Shown in pieces: positions 6,104 through 6,430 of a DNA stretch of 6,430 bases (position 1 is the stretch's first letter; every line of letters starts with the position of its first letter). Source of the stretch: JAWLAT01 sp041395325 (lineage in GTDB: Bacteria; Pseudomonadota; Gammaproteobacteria; Xanthomonadales; SZUA-5); assembly GCA_041395325.1 (NCBI GenBank), contig JAWLAT010000056.1, positions 1 to 6,430 of the forward strand, read 5' to 3'. Below the pieces are notes generated by a model, which saw only the letters and a list, made by a program, of their open reading frames with translations, ran no database searches and was not told the origin of the DNA. The position numbers and the translations under genes are program-made.

Positions 6104-6110
6104 GAGAGGG
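6104..6110 (+). promoter_or_regulatory. ribosome binding site of the last gene
   Basis: GAGAGGG lies seven bases before ATG 6118. It fixes the start of the gene that runs off the right edge. Confidence 0.65.
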
Positions 6111-6117
6111 CGAATCC

Positions 6118-6430
6118 ATGAGCTGGGTCACCGATGTCGTGCTGTGCGCAAGCCACCTCGAACGATTCGACGAGGATCTGCGCCTGACGGAAACCATTGC
6201 CGCGGTTGATGAGATCAATCGATGGCTGCAGGAGCAGGGCTTCGGCAAGCTCGCCGACTTGTCCGAGCACATGTCGACCAGTGGCAAAGCGGCGCAGTCA
6301 CCGGTCTACGGTGGCGCCTTCAACTACCTGGATGTGGGAGCTTTCAAACGGTTCGTCCTGTCGCGGCGCTGGCAGATGCCGGAGTCGGTTCTGCTGCTGC
6401 TGAGCGATGAAGAGGACGACGGGTTCAGTG
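6118..6430 (+). CDS. Hypothetical protein, 3' end outside window
   Basis: The frame from ATG 6118 is open to the right edge, giving 104 complete codons, and is preceded by a good ribosome binding site. The N-terminus (MSWVTDVVLCA) reads as a beta strand, followed by a helix (residues 22-40, with AAVDEINRWLQEQG), a Gly-rich VYGGAFNYLDV strand at 62-72, a helix (AFKRFVLSRRW, 74-84) and a strand with an acidic end (PESVLLLLSDEEDD). It is acidic and lacks a signal peptide or membrane segment, so it is probably a cytoplasmic alpha/beta protein. This size and arrangement are common among small immunity-like or single-domain hypothetical proteins, but I cannot assign a family. It is separated from the sigma-kinase unit by 219 bases with hairpins and is probably independently transcribed. 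Confidence 0.75.
   Translation, partial: MSWVTDVVLCASHLERFDEDLRLTETIAAVDEINRWLQEQGFGKLADLSEHMSTSGKAAQSPVYGGAFNYLDVGAFKRFVLSRRWQMPESVLLLLSDEEDDGFS

Larger units (their letters stand above)
5899..6117. other. Intergenic region with two stem-loops
   Basis: This 219-bp gap separates the zinc-ribbon gene from the last gene. A plus-strand frame is open across it (5907-6209), but its composition (many Arg, His and Pro) is that of a shadow and it overlaps the next gene. Two stem-loops are present, at 6013-6038 and 6042-6084. No clear promoter or T-run terminator is visible. The region probably ends the sigma-kinase transcript and carries the promoter of the next gene. Confidence 0.45.

Noticed and set aside
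5907..6209. A 100-codon plus-strand frame in the last intergenic region
   Set aside because: It is rich in Arg, His and Pro, runs through two hairpins and overlaps the next gene, which has a better ribosome binding site and more protein-like sequence.

Overview
The window is high in G+C, densely packed and free of rRNA, tRNA, CRISPR or recognisable insertion sequences. Codons ending in G or C dominate. The pairing of an ECF sigma factor with a membrane Ser/Thr kinase carrying TPRs suggests a Gram-negative proteobacterium, most likely a gammaproteobacterium of the Lysobacterales/Xanthomonadales type. That lineage call is an inference from gene content, not proven.

Layout. (a) Positions 1-584 (+): the 3' end of a gene entering from the left edge, followed by a small 68-residue ORF. 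Both are lower in G+C than the rest and match no family I can name, so they look like the tail of an accessory cassette. (b) Positions 683-1775 (-): a two-gene unit. The upstream gene encodes a membrane protein with an EF-Tu-domain-2-like segment, one transmembrane helix and a Cys-rich periplasmic tail. The downstream gene encodes a DUF1801 (YdhG-like) protein. (c) Positions 1776-1978: a divergent control region holding a perfect 10-bp inverted repeat with a 21-nt spacer. (d) Positions 1979-5898 (+): an ECF sigma factor of the kinase-associated type (TIGR02999/Sigma70_ECF, ECF43-like), a Ser/Thr kinase with one transmembrane helix and a large C-terminal TPR region, a small secreted four-Cys protein, and a small two-helix membrane protein with a split zinc ribbon. 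(e) Positions 5899-6117: an intergenic region with two stem-loops. (f) From 6118 (+): a hypothetical gene cut by the right edge.

How it may work. The sigma factor lacks the acidic residues usually found in region 2.2 and has Asn-Thr-Thr-Ala there instead. In the related EcfP/PknT pair of Vibrio parahaemolyticus the cognate kinase activates the sigma factor by phosphorylating a threonine in that region. The simplest model is that the periplasmic TPR region of the kinase senses an envelope cue, the cytoplasmic kinase domain phosphorylates the sigma factor, and the sigma factor then transcribes its regulon. The divergent membrane protein and the two small envelope proteins downstream are candidate partners or targets. 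Their role is inferred from position only.
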